This document shows positions 48,024 to 55,934 of a DNA stretch of 64,000 nucleotides, piece by piece. The position numbers and the translations under genes are program-made. The notes beneath the pieces are model-generated. The model was not told the DNA's origin and ran no database searches. It worked only from the letters and a program-made list of their open reading frames with translations. The stretch is from Halorubrum halophilum. GTDB taxonomy: Archaea > Halobacteriota > Halobacteria > Halobacteriales > Haloferacaceae. Position 1 is the stretch's first letter; the number at the start of each line of letters is the position of its first letter. The DNA lies in the NCBI RefSeq assembly GCF_000739595.1, contig NZ_BBJP01000081.1, positions 62,001 through 126,000 on the forward strand. The letters run 5' to 3'.

Positions 48024-49714
48024 CGGTCGCCGGCGTCCATCTCGGTGCGAGTGCCCGGCTCGCTCGGTTCGGCCTCACCCCCGCTCTGTTCGTCGTCCGC
48101 GCCGTCGCTCCGCGCTTCGAGCCGATCCATCACGCGCTCGGGATCGGCGTAGTACTCGTTGACGAGGCCGGTGAACGCCCGGTAGTCGGTGACGCCGAGC
48201 CCGCGGAGCAGTTCGAGGAAGCGCTCGCGGCGCCGGACCTCGCGGAGCAGCTCCGACCGCGACCAGCCGCGCTCGTCCGCGATCTCCTCCATGAGCGACG
48301 AGTCGTTCCGGGTGAACTCGTCGGTCTCGGCGTCCCACTCGAACGCGGAGGAGTAGTCGAGCTCTCCGGTCCGCTGGTCGATCCCGCCGATCTCGCCGAT
48401 CGTCTTCGCGCGCCGGACGCGCTGGTCGCCGGAGCGAGTGAGCGTCTGGATCGACAGCATGTCGAGCGACTGGACCATCGCGCGGGGCACGTTGATCGGC
48501 TCGTTCTCCAGCCGGTTGATCACCGTCTCGATCGAGTCGGCGTGCATCGTCGAGAAGGTGGTGTGGCCCGTGTTCATCGCCTGGAACAGGGTGATCGCCT
48601 CCTCCCCGCGGACTTCCCCGACCACGATGTACTCGGGGCGGTGGCGCAGCGCGGAGCGGAGCAGATCGTACATGTCGATGTCGGCGCCCTCGTAGCGTCG
48701 CTCGCGGGTGACCGAGGAGAGCCAGTTGTCGTGGTAGAGGGACAGCTCGCGGGTATCCTCGATGGTGAGTATCTTCGCTCGCGGCGGCACGAACATCGAC
48801 ACCGCGTTCATCGAGGTGGTCTTCCCGGAGGCGGTGCCGCCCGCGAAGATGAGGCTCTTGTTGTGCTCGATACAGAGCCAGAAGTACGCCATCTGTGCGA
48901 CCGAGAACGTGCCGTACTCGATCAGGTCGATCGGCGTGAACGGGTCCTCGGCGTACTGCCGGATCGTGAACGCGGAGCCGCGCGGCGTCACCTCCTCTCC
49001 GAGCGCGAGCTCCGCGCGCGACCCGTCCGGCAGGGTCGTCTCCACCATGGGGTCCCCGACGGAGACGTGGCGCCCGGACTGCTGGGCGAGCCGGATCACG
49101 TAGTTGTCGAGCGCGGACTTCTCGAACGAGACGTTGGTCTCGATGTCGGTGTAGTCGTCGTGGTAGACGAAGATCGGGAGGTCATAGCCGTCACACGAGA
49201 TGTCCTCGATGTGACGGTCGTTGAGGAGCGGATCGACCTTCCCGTAGCCGCGGAAGTCGCGGTAGAGGTAGTACGAGATCGCGTGGAACGTGTCCATGCC
49301 GACGTCGACGCCGTACCCCTCCAACAGCGACTCAAGCTCCGTCCGGAGGGTCTCCTCGTCGGTCCGGCCGGTTCCCTCGCGGTACAAAAGCGGGTCCCGG
49401 ATGTCGTCGACCACGCGGTCGAGGAGGCCGCGCTCGAACCGATCCAGATCCGGCTCGACCGCGTAGTATCTGTGTTCGCTCTCCGCGTCGTCGTAGGTGA
49501 TCACGACGTACGCGTACGGCGCGTTCACCCAGTACCGGTCGACCTCGCGCTCGCCGTCGGGGACCGCGAAGGCGGCGATCGGGCCGTCTCGGTCCGGTCG
49601 GAAGGGCCGAACGTCGAGGTCGGTCCCTCGAAGCACCTCCCACGTTCGCGAGAGCCGCCGCCGGAGGGCCTCGATGCGGTCTCCGGCGTCGTCGTCGCGA
49701 GCGTCACTCGCCAT
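48020..49714 (-). CDS. pilB: second PilB-like type IV pilus ATPase
   Basis: A 564-aa ATPase with the same core as the protein at 13944: N-terminal ERYWVN-like DRYWVNAPYAYVVI (about 68-83), Walker A GGTASGKTTSMN (about 294-305), the Asp-box LTIEDTRELSL, and Walker B region YIVVGEVRGEEA. It lacks the long acidic arms of the first copy and has the usual archaeal length. ATG 49714 (MASDARDDD) was chosen because upstream codons overlap the divergent gene's promoter. It starts the pilB-pilC pair. Confidence 0.92.
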   Translation of the reverse strand: MASDARDDDAGDRIEALRRRLSRTWEVLRGTDLDVRPFRPDRDGPIAAFAVPDGEREVDRYWVNAPYAYVVITYDDAESEHRYYAVEPDLDRFERGLLDRVVDDIRDPLLYREGTGRTDEETLRTELESLLEGYGVDVGMDTFHAISYYLYRDFRGYGKVDPLLNDRHIEDISCDGYDLPIFVYHDDYTDIETNVSFEKSALDNYVIRLAQQSGRHVSVGDPMVETTLPDGSRAELALGEEVTPRGSAFTIRQYAEDPFTPIDLIEYGTFSVAQMAYFWLCIEHNKSLIFAGGTASGKTTSMNAVSMFVPPRAKILTIEDTRELSLYHDNWLSSVTRERRYEGADIDMYDLLRSALRHRPEYIVVGEVRGEEAITLFQAMNTGHTTFSTMHADSIETVINRLENEPINVPRAMVQSLDMLSIQTLTRSGDQRVRRAKTIGEIGGIDQRTGELDYSSAFEWDAETDEFTRNDSSLMEEIADERGWSRSELLREVRRRERFLELLRGLGVTDYRAFTGLVNEYYADPERVMDRLEARSDGADDEQSGGEAEPSEPGTRTEMDAGDR

Positions 49715-49923
49715 CGTCGTTACGGGGCGGTATGCGCCGTGGCGGTTTAAAGTCCACTCGGTGATTATCAGCGGCGACATCGGGGCCGTCGTCGGCTCTG
49801 GTCGCCGTCGATAGGCTCGTCGCTCTCATGCGCGGCGACGCCGACGGCTCTGGCGGCTCTCGCACTCGACGGGGATCCGCCCGTTACGTTCATACGGGAC
49901 GACCGCAAAGGATTGGACAGGAA

Positions 49924-50382
49924 ATGCGGCGTGACTACTTCGAGCTGACCGTCGAGGGCGTCGACGACGCCGACCGGCAGGCGACGCCGCTGGTCCGTAT
50001 CGACTTCCACGGGCCGGACGGACTCCTGCGCGACCGGCTCTCGGGGACCGACGGCGACCTCCTCGACGCCGACGACGTCGACGTGGCGTTCCGACTCCGC
50101 GAGCCCCTCTCGACCGCGGACGACCCGGAGGGCGTGGTCGGCGTAACGAACCGCTACACCGGGGACTTCGTCCTCGAGCTCAACGAGACGGCCACGGACG
50201 TCCTCCCCTTCATCCACGCCGCGCGCGACTCGGCGGGCGACGAGGACGCCCGCTACCGTGTCGAGATCGACGTCGACGGCGAGCGGCTCGTCACCTACGA
50301 CAAGGACACCTTCCTCGTGTACGACCACGAGGGGAACCTCCTGCGCAACGAGAGCCTGATACCGTCGGGCGTCGAGCTCTGA
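49924..50382 (+). CDS. DUF5793-like conserved haloarchaeal protein
   Basis: A 152-aa soluble acidic protein, with start MRRDYFELTVEGVDD and a beta-rich body with DTFLVYDHEGNLLRN near the end. The pattern resembles DUF5793, a haloarchaeal family of unknown function; I cannot confirm the number without a search. It is divergent from the second pilB gene, with 209 nt between starts. The TTACG tract near 49884 is a weak promoter candidate. It has no cysteine, signal or membrane helix. Confidence 0.55.
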   Translation: MRRDYFELTVEGVDDADRQATPLVRIDFHGPDGLLRDRLSGTDGDLLDADDVDVAFRLREPLSTADDPEGVVGVTNRYTGDFVLELNETATDVLPFIHAARDSAGDEDARYRVEIDVDGERLVTYDKDTFLVYDHEGNLLRNESLIPSGVEL

Positions 50383-50418
50383 CCGAGCGCCGGAGCGTAC
50401 GTGCCGCCTTGCCGCCAT

Positions 50419-50450
50419 CGATCTGCAGTATTCACTCCCGGTGTCGATCA
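50419..50450. repeat. short dispersed repeat, copy 2
   Basis: The segment reads CGATCT, a variable GCAGTAT, TCACTCCCG and GTGTCGATCA. It matches 8240-8271 at 26 of 32 positions. Confidence 0.5.
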
Positions 50451-50456
50451 GAAAGT

Positions 50457-50501
50457 GCCCTTCAGCGACCGCTGCTTCGAACAAGAAGATCTCTGAAGGG
50501 C
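50457..50501. repeat. 9-bp inverted repeat downstream of the DUF5793-like gene
   Basis: GCCCTTCAG (50457-50465) pairs with CTGAAGGGC (50493-50501) across a 27-nt loop. It sits between the DUF5793-like gene and the convergent ylbF-like gene. No T-tract follows the stem closely, so a classical terminator is uncertain. Confidence 0.4.
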
Positions 50502-50575
50502 GGGATTTTCACAGAACCGGTGAGACGGGACCGAACCCGAACGACGGGACGGAAAGGGAAGAGAGGCGGACCGCC

Positions 50576-50968
50576 TTAGTCCTGACAGCAGCCGCCGGCC
50601 TCGCCGCCGAAGTCGACGGCGAGCGGCTCCGAGATGGCCTCGTTGACGGCTTCGAGGGTGTCGTTCAGCTCCTCCTGCGCGTCGAGGAATTCGCTCATCA
50701 CGGGCATCGAGTGGAGCTCGTCTTGCGCCGCTTGGACCTTCTGGAGCCCGGAGTTCGTCGCCTGTCCGGTCTCTCTGGCCTGCATGAACTCCGCGCGGAG
50801 CTGCTCGAACTCGTCGATCTTCGCTTGGACCTCCTCGTCCCGCTGGACCGCTTCGCGGGCCGACTCGAACCGCTCGTACTCCTGTGTCCGGGCGATGCGC
50901 TCGCCGAGCTCGCGGCCGAGGTCCTCGATCGTGGCCTGTTCGTCGGGGGAGGCGTGTTCGACGCTCAT
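50576..50968 (-). CDS. YlbF/YmcA-family protein with C-terminal Cys-Cys
   Basis: A 130-aa helical protein of the YlbF (RicF)/YmcA family, with LGERIARTQEYERF and a central coiled region EELNDTLEAVNEAI. Bacterial relatives in the Ric complex carry Fe-S clusters through C-terminal cysteines and influence RNase Y. This protein ends GGEAGGCCQD, with the cysteines adjacent, a pattern that could bind metal. Its archaeal partner is unknown. Convergent with the preceding gene and 82 nt upstream of the next gene on the same strand. Confidence 0.82.
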   Translation of the reverse strand: MSVEHASPDEQATIEDLGRELGERIARTQEYERFESAREAVQRDEEVQAKIDEFEQLRAEFMQARETGQATNSGLQKVQAAQDELHSMPVMSEFLDAQEELNDTLEAVNEAISEPLAVDFGGEAGGCCQD

Positions 50969-51050
50969 ACCCGATCGTCGGTGCGGATCGGTTTCAACCT
51001 GCCGGAGCCGGGGGTGCTTCCGGGGATCGGTCGCCCAGCGTCCGTCCCGC

Positions 51051-51713
51051 TCACTCGTCCTGCGCGACCTGCGACTCCACGAACGCTACCACGTCGCGCA
51101 GCTCCTGCTGACCGATCCCGTGGCCGCCCGGATAGCTCCCGCGGGTGACGGCGGCGCCGATCTCGTCGAACCGATCGGCAGCCGCGGTCGACCGCGACTC
51201 CGGGATCACGCGGTCGCCGGCCCCCGCGCCGACGAACACCGGCTTGCCCTCGATCCCGTCGGGTTCGAGGTCGGCGTGCGCGTCCGCGAGGTAGCCGTGC
51301 AGCGCGCCGACCCACGCGTAGCGGTCCGGCTCCTCTAAGGCGAGCGAGAGGCTCGTGATCGCCCCCTGACTGAACCCGAGCAGGCCGAGCCGATCGGGAT
51401 CCAAGTCGTAGGCGTCGACCGCGGCGTCGACGCTCTCGGCGACCAGATCGAGGCTCCGCCGGAAGTCCGCCGCGTCGGGCTGGCTCGACTCGAGACCGCC
51501 GGCGGAGAGGTCGAGCTCGTACCACGTGTAGCCGCCCTGCAGCGGGTCGGGCGCGCGCAGGCTCACGACGTGGAGCTCGTCGGGCAAGCGCTGCGCAACC
51601 GGCAGCAGGTCCTCCTCGTCGGCGCCCCGGCCGTGCAACACGAAGACGGCGGGGGCGTTCTCGGGCTCGTCGTCGGGCGCGACGTGGACGTGTTCCAGCG
51701 GGACGTCGGTCAT
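51051..51713 (-). CDS. phospholipase/carboxylesterase-type alpha/beta hydrolase
   Basis: A 220-aa serine hydrolase of the carboxylesterase 2 (YpfH/EstB) type. The nucleophile elbow is GFSQGA (about 118-123, Ser120). The oxyanion region is HGRGADEEDL (about 27-36), and the catalytic Asp and His are in the AGDRVIP and GGHGIG regions. The enzyme is expected to split short-chain esters. No signal peptide is present, so it is cytoplasmic. Divergent from the secreted-protein gene at 51866. Confidence 0.9.
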   Translation of the reverse strand: MTDVPLEHVHVAPDDEPENAPAVFVLHGRGADEEDLLPVAQRLPDELHVVSLRAPDPLQGGYTWYELDLSAGGLESSQPDAADFRRSLDLVAESVDAAVDAYDLDPDRLGLLGFSQGAITSLSLALEEPDRYAWVGALHGYLADAHADLEPDGIEGKPVFVGAGAGDRVIPESRSTAAADRFDEIGAAVTRGSYPGGHGIGQQELRDVVAFVESQVAQDE

Positions 51714-51865
51714 GTGTCCCGCGTTCGTCGGCTCGGGGGTTGTATCCGTCGGCCGCGGCAGCGATCGGTTCCGGGCGGGAACCCCGCGATCGATCCGGGG
51801 ATCGAGTCGTCATCCGCGCCGATACGCGGGTGAATTATTTGGCGATCGCGGCGAGAGCTCGATCC

Positions 51866-52570
51866 ATGCGTCCCCGCACCATCGCCGGTGTGACGGCGAT
51901 CCTCCTCCTCGCGGCCGGGATCGCCGCCGCACCGGCGGCCGACGCCCGCGAACCGCCGACGCCGATCTGCGGCGTCTGTGACCTTGACCGAACGACGCCG
52001 GACGGCACGCCCGTGGTCGCCGGCGAGAGCGAGCTGACCGTCACGCTCCGCGAGAACGGGTCGACGACCTGGGAGGCGGAGGTCGACCTCGCATCCGGTG
52101 GCGACGCGCTCGCGGCGAACAAATCGCTTCGGCACAGGGTCGTCACCGAGGCGATTCAGGACGGGATCGCGGAGCCGAGAGACGTGGACGCCAGGGTCGA
52201 CGGCGACACGCTCCGCGTCGACTACCGGGACCCGAACGCCACGGAGCGACACCTCGGCGTCGTGGTTTTCACGCCGCTGACGCCCGCAGCCCCCTCGATT
52301 CCACTCGCCATCGGCGGCGAGGGGGTGCGGTACCTCGGCGCCGATCGAGTGACCGTTCGCGGGGCGTCCGGATGGGAGGTCCGGGGCGACGCGAACGCGG
52401 CCGACTCGGACGGCCGGCTCGTCTGGACCCGCGACGGCGGCGGCGAGCCCGACGACCGGGGGCGGGTCTTCGTCGACGTCGATCGGGATCCGGTCGCCGT
52501 CGAGGAGAGCGCGGTGCTTCCCGGCGCGCGGGCGTGGATCGGACGACTGCTCACGAGCGACACCCTCTGA
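51866..52570 (+). CDS. secreted hypothetical protein with two-cysteine motif
   Basis: A 234-aa protein with a Sec-type signal peptide (MRPRTIAGVTAILLLAAGI, about 1-27, cleavage after AADA). The mature part starts with CGVCDLD, a CxxC pair that could form a disulphide or bind metal, then a beta-sandwich-like region with sequons NGS, NKS and NAT. ATG 51866 is the first codon that yields a signal peptide. An AATTATTT box (51833-51840) lies 26-33 nt upstream. The family is unknown to me. Confidence 0.65.
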   Translation: MRPRTIAGVTAILLLAAGIAAAPAADAREPPTPICGVCDLDRTTPDGTPVVAGESELTVTLRENGSTTWEAEVDLASGGDALAANKSLRHRVVTEAIQDGIAEPRDVDARVDGDTLRVDYRDPNATERHLGVVVFTPLTPAAPSIPLAIGGEGVRYLGADRVTVRGASGWEVRGDANAADSDGRLVWTRDGGGEPDDRGRVFVDVDRDPVAVEESAVLPGARAWIGRLLTSDTL

Positions 52571-52682
52571 GGGACCGGACGCGCCGCGCCGCACCGCGTC
52601 GGGTACGAACGTCACGAACATCACGGACGAACGCCACGGTCGAACGCGCCGTTTAACCGTCCTGCCGCACAATTCGTTCGAC

Positions 52683-53726
52683 ATGAGCGGCTCCACGGAG
52701 GGCGACCTCACCAAGACGGGGATGGCCCTGAAACACGACCGCGAGTGGGACTACGAACTCGATCGGATCCTCGAGGCGATCGAAGAGCGCGACGCCTCGA
52801 AGGTCGGCCTCCAGTTCCCCGAGGGACTCAAGCGCCGCGGCCCGAAGGTCGCCGACGACCTCCGCGAGGTGGCGCCGGACGACGTAACCTTCATGCTGTC
52901 CGGACAGCCCTGTTACGGCGCCTGCGACCTCGACACGTACCTGATGCGCCGGACAGACGTGTTCGTCCACTTCGGCCACACGCCGATGAAGGAGTCCGAC
53001 AGCATCGTCTACGTCCCCCTCTTCTCGAACGTCGACCCCTTCCCGATCATGGAGGACGCGCTCGAGGAGGAGCTCACGGCTCCGGAGGAGGACGCCGACG
53101 TGGGTCTCGTCACGACCGCCCAGCACATGAACCGCTTCGAGGAGATGACCGACTGGTTAGAGGAGCGCGGCTACGAGGTCCACACCCGCCGGGGCGACGA
53201 CCGGCTCACGAAGGAGGGGCAGGTGCTCGGCTGCAACTACGCCTCCGCGGACATCGACGCCGAGCAGGTGCTGTACGTCGGTGGCGGGAAGTTCCACCCG
53301 GTCGGGCTCGCGATGGAGCACCCCGACAAGCGCGTCGTCATCGCCGACCCCGTCAACAACGCGGTCTCGGTCGCGGAGCACGACCAGTTCCTCAAGCAGC
53401 GCTACGCCTCGGTCCACAAGGCGATGGACGCCGAGAAGTGGGGCGTCATCTTCTGTACGAAGATCGGCCAGGGCCGCTGGGAGAAGGCCCAGGAGATCGT
53501 CGAGAACAACGAGAACGCCTACCTGATCACGATGGACGAGGTGACGCCGGACCGCCTCCGCAACTTCGACATGGACGCGTTCGTCAACACCGGTTGTCCC
53601 CGGATCACGACCGACGACGGCCCGCGGTTCCACAAGCCGATGTTGACCCCCGGCGAGTACGAGGCCGCGATCGGCGAGAAGCCGCTCGACTCGATCGAGT
53701 TCGACACGTTCCACGACACCTGGTAA
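52683..53726 (+). CDS. dph2: 2-(3-amino-3-carboxypropyl)histidine synthase (diphthamide synthesis)
   Basis: A 347-aa radical-SAM-like Fe-S enzyme that makes the first diphthamide intermediate on elongation factor 2. Archaea use a Dph2 homodimer. Three cysteines bind the 4Fe-4S cluster: Cys77 in QPCYGACD, Cys184 in VLGCNY and Cys305 in NTGCPR; all are present. The family block FPEGLKRRG (about 46-54) and CTKIGQGRW are intact. A TTTAACC tract 27-32 nt upstream supports a leaderless start. Transcribed alone. Confidence 0.96.
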   Translation: MSGSTEGDLTKTGMALKHDREWDYELDRILEAIEERDASKVGLQFPEGLKRRGPKVADDLREVAPDDVTFMLSGQPCYGACDLDTYLMRRTDVFVHFGHTPMKESDSIVYVPLFSNVDPFPIMEDALEEELTAPEEDADVGLVTTAQHMNRFEEMTDWLEERGYEVHTRRGDDRLTKEGQVLGCNYASADIDAEQVLYVGGGKFHPVGLAMEHPDKRVVIADPVNNAVSVAEHDQFLKQRYASVHKAMDAEKWGVIFCTKIGQGRWEKAQEIVENNENAYLITMDEVTPDRLRNFDMDAFVNTGCPRITTDDGPRFHKPMLTPGEYEAAIGEKPLDSIEFDTFHDTW

Positions 53727-53830
53727 GCGGCGCAGCCCAGATCCGCCGACACCGAGAACCACAGCGCACCCCGCCGCCGACCTTTTCGAATGGAGAAAGT
53801 GTTTCACTCGCGAGATCGATCCCCCTCCAC

Positions 53831-54625
53831 ATGGTCCCGCCACAGGCTGCGTCCCTCCTCTCTCGCATCGTCGCCGCAATCGGTCCCGCGATTGATAGTC
53901 CGCCGCAGTGGACCGGCGTGGAACTTCTCGGATCTGCCGCCGTCAGCTTCGTCACGACCGCCGTCGGCATTACCCTCGTCGGGGTGATCGTCTCAGCGGT
54001 TTCCCCCAACTTCACCGACGACGGCGTCGAGTACCTCCACGCTGAGCCCGGAGAGGCGTTCGTGTACGGCGTCGTGGCGTACGTGGCGATCGCCGTCGCG
54101 ATGTTTCTGCTCGCGATCACCGTCATCGGCCTCATCGTCGTCGTCCCCGCGGTGATCGTCCTCGCGGTCCTCAGCTTCGGCGGGACGGCCGTCTCCGCCA
54201 TCGCCCTCGGAACGTGGATCCGATCGGCGCTCGGGATGGGGGCCGCGGACGGGCGCGGAGCCGACATCGTGGTCGGCGCGGTCGCGTGCGCGGGACTCGG
54301 CCTCGTCCCCGTCCTCGGCGGGCTCGCGAGGTTCGTCGTCGGCGCGATGGGGTTCGGCTACCTCGCGCTCTGGATCGCGAACGGTCAGTTCGACCGCGAC
54401 TACGGCTCCGTCAACGCCGGGAGGTACGGCGGAACCGGCGGCTCGACGGGTCCGGACTCTCTCGGCGAAAACGACGAGGGCGACGCCGACCGCGAAGGGG
54501 TCGATGACCCCGACCGCTTCCGTAACATCGCCGCGCTTGACGCCGAACGCGAGGCGGAAGCGAACGAGCGAGCGGCGGAGGGCGACGCGTCCGACGAGAC
54601 CGGCTCGACCGGGCGCGAGCGATAG
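53831..54625 (+). CDS. small membrane protein with acidic cytoplasmic tail
   Basis: A 264-aa protein with five hydrophobic segments (about 35-57, 80-103, 110-130, 133-153, 160-178) followed by a Gly-rich linker and a charged tail (about 200-264) dense in Asp, Glu and Arg. The pattern suggests a haloarchaeal membrane family whose name I cannot give. ATG 53831 starts the hydrophobic region; the frame is open far upstream through dph2, but that part is a shadow frame. Convergent with the LOG-family gene, 17 nt apart. Confidence 0.62.
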   Translation: MVPPQAASLLSRIVAAIGPAIDSPPQWTGVELLGSAAVSFVTTAVGITLVGVIVSAVSPNFTDDGVEYLHAEPGEAFVYGVVAYVAIAVAMFLLAITVIGLIVVVPAVIVLAVLSFGGTAVSAIALGTWIRSALGMGAADGRGADIVVGAVACAGLGLVPVLGGLARFVVGAMGFGYLALWIANGQFDRDYGSVNAGRYGGTGGSTGPDSLGENDEGDADREGVDDPDRFRNIAALDAEREAEANERAAEGDASDETGSTGRER

Positions 54626-54642
54626 CGGCGGAGACGGGCCGC

Positions 54643-55095
54643 TTACCGAGTCGCTTCGACCTCTCGTTCCACGTAGTCGACGGCGTCCGCGGGCGATTCC
54701 ACCGCCTCCACGCCCTCAATGTCGTGCGTGTCGAGCCCGGCGACGGCTCGTCCGTGCGCGAGGGCCAGTCCGATCTCCGAGAGGGTACCGTCGGAGCCGT
54801 CGACCGCGATCGCGGCGTCGCCGTTCATCACCACCAGGGCGTTGCGGGCGTGACCCATCCCGGTCGCGATCGGCACCGTGACGTGCGGGTTCGCGTCCGC
54901 GCGGCGGTCGGTCGGGAGAATGCCGATCGTCTCTCCGCCGGCGTTCTCGGCGCCGCGACAGACGGCCTCCATCACACCGCCTAGACCGCCGCAGACGACC
55001 GTGTGGCCGTGGTTTGCGAGCCGTTCTCCCAGCTCTTCGGCGACCGCTTCCGTCTCGGGCGGGACCGAACTCCCGCCGATGACGCTGACGCGCAT
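54643..55095 (-). CDS. TIGR00725/LOG-family nucleotide-binding protein
   Basis: A 150-aa Rossmann-fold protein. The N-terminal SVIGGSS strand and the CGGLGGVMEAVCRGA loop (about 37-51) match the TIGR00725 group within the LOG/DprA-like superfamily, and GSDGTLSEIGLAL is the second family block. Relatives include cytokinin-activating phosphoribohydrolases, but those carry extra arginine/threonine residues not visible here. Function is therefore only a nucleotide- or purine-binding guess. Divergent from the HAD gene, with 92 nt between starts. Confidence 0.78.
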   Translation of the reverse strand: MRVSVIGGSSVPPETEAVAEELGERLANHGHTVVCGGLGGVMEAVCRGAENAGGETIGILPTDRRADANPHVTVPIATGMGHARNALVVMNGDAAIAVDGSDGTLSEIGLALAHGRAVAGLDTHDIEGVEAVESPADAVDYVEREVEATR

Positions 55096-55158
55096 ACCGC
55101 GGGACGCGAGCTGGACGCATATAAAGGAGGTCGTACCTGTCGCGGGATTGGTGAAACC

Positions 55159-55166
55159 CTTTTAAG
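55159..55166 (+). promoter_or_regulatory. TATA-like box of the HAD hydrolase gene
   Basis: CTTTTAAG lies 22-29 nt before the ATG at 55188, consistent with a leaderless message. Confidence 0.6.
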
Positions 55167-55187
55167 CGCTGAGCGTCCATACTCCCT

Positions 55188-55844
55188 ATGACGTACGATA
55201 CCGTCGTGTTCGACAACGACGGTGTCCTCGTGGGCCGCACGCGGTTCGACGTGCTCCGGGATGCAACCCGGGACGCGTTCGAAGAGTGCGGCGTCGAGGA
55301 GCCCGATCCGGACGACGTAGAGCGCATGACCATCGGTGCGACCCCCGGCAGCGTGGGGACCGTCTGCCAGACGTACGACCTCGATCCGGGGTCGTTCTGG
55401 CGGACCCGCGACGACGTGGTCTCGAAGGCCCAACAGCAGGAGGCGCGCGAGGGGCGCAAGACCCCGTACGACGACCTCAACGAGCTACAGAGCCTCGAGG
55501 TGGAGATGGGGATCGTCTCCTCGAACCAGCAGGCCACCGTGGACTTCCTCGTCGATCACTTCGACGGCTTCGAGCGGTTCGGCGCGGCCTACGGCCGAGA
55601 GCCCACGATCCACTCGCTCCAGCTCCGCAAGCCGAACCCCCACTACATCGAGCAGGCGCTCGGCGACCTCGACGCCGGCAACGCCTTGTTCGTCGGCGAC
55701 AACGAGTCCGACGTGCGCGCCGCCGAGAACGCGGGCATCGACTCCGCGTTCATCCGACGGCCCCACCGGCGCGACTGGGAACTGAACGTCTGGCCGACCT
55801 GGGAGATCGATCGGCTCTCCGACCTCCACGACATCGTCGGGTAG
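55188..55844 (+). CDS. HAD-superfamily hydrolase (phosphatase-like)
   Basis: A 218-aa enzyme with motif I FDNDGVLV, in which the two aspartates are the nucleophile and acid/base. Motif II is the Ser pair in GIVSSNQ (about 108-114). Motif III is Lys in RKPNP (about 148-152), and motif IV is GDNESD (about 166-171). The cap is a helical bundle inserted between motifs I and II, as in phosphoglycolate-phosphatase-type HADs. A phosphatase acting on small phosphometabolites is the likely role. Start supported by the TATA box. Confidence 0.9.
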   Translation: MTYDTVVFDNDGVLVGRTRFDVLRDATRDAFEECGVEEPDPDDVERMTIGATPGSVGTVCQTYDLDPGSFWRTRDDVVSKAQQQEAREGRKTPYDDLNELQSLEVEMGIVSSNQQATVDFLVDHFDGFERFGAAYGREPTIHSLQLRKPNPHYIEQALGDLDAGNALFVGDNESDVRAAENAGIDSAFIRRPHRRDWELNVWPTWEIDRLSDLHDIVG

Positions 55845-55902
55845 GTCACGGTCGGTGGCGGGCTCGAATCAGAAGGGTCCCCGCCCACCCCGCTCTCTCA
55901 AG

Positions 55903-55909
55903 GTTTAAC
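55903..55909 (+). promoter_or_regulatory. TATA-like box of the helicase gene
   Basis: GTTTAAC lies 26-32 nt before GTG 55935, supporting that GTG as the start and a leaderless transcript. Confidence 0.5.
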
Positions 55910-55934
55910 TCCGATCGGGAGCTACGCCGCCACA

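Noticed and set aside
46857-48152. A plus-strand frame opposite the second pilC
   Set aside because: Same shadow signature; the coding strand carries the T2SSF protein.
52745-53830. An upstream extension of the gene at 53831
   Set aside because: The open frame runs through dph2 in another frame, but only the part after ATG 53831 has membrane helices and normal composition.
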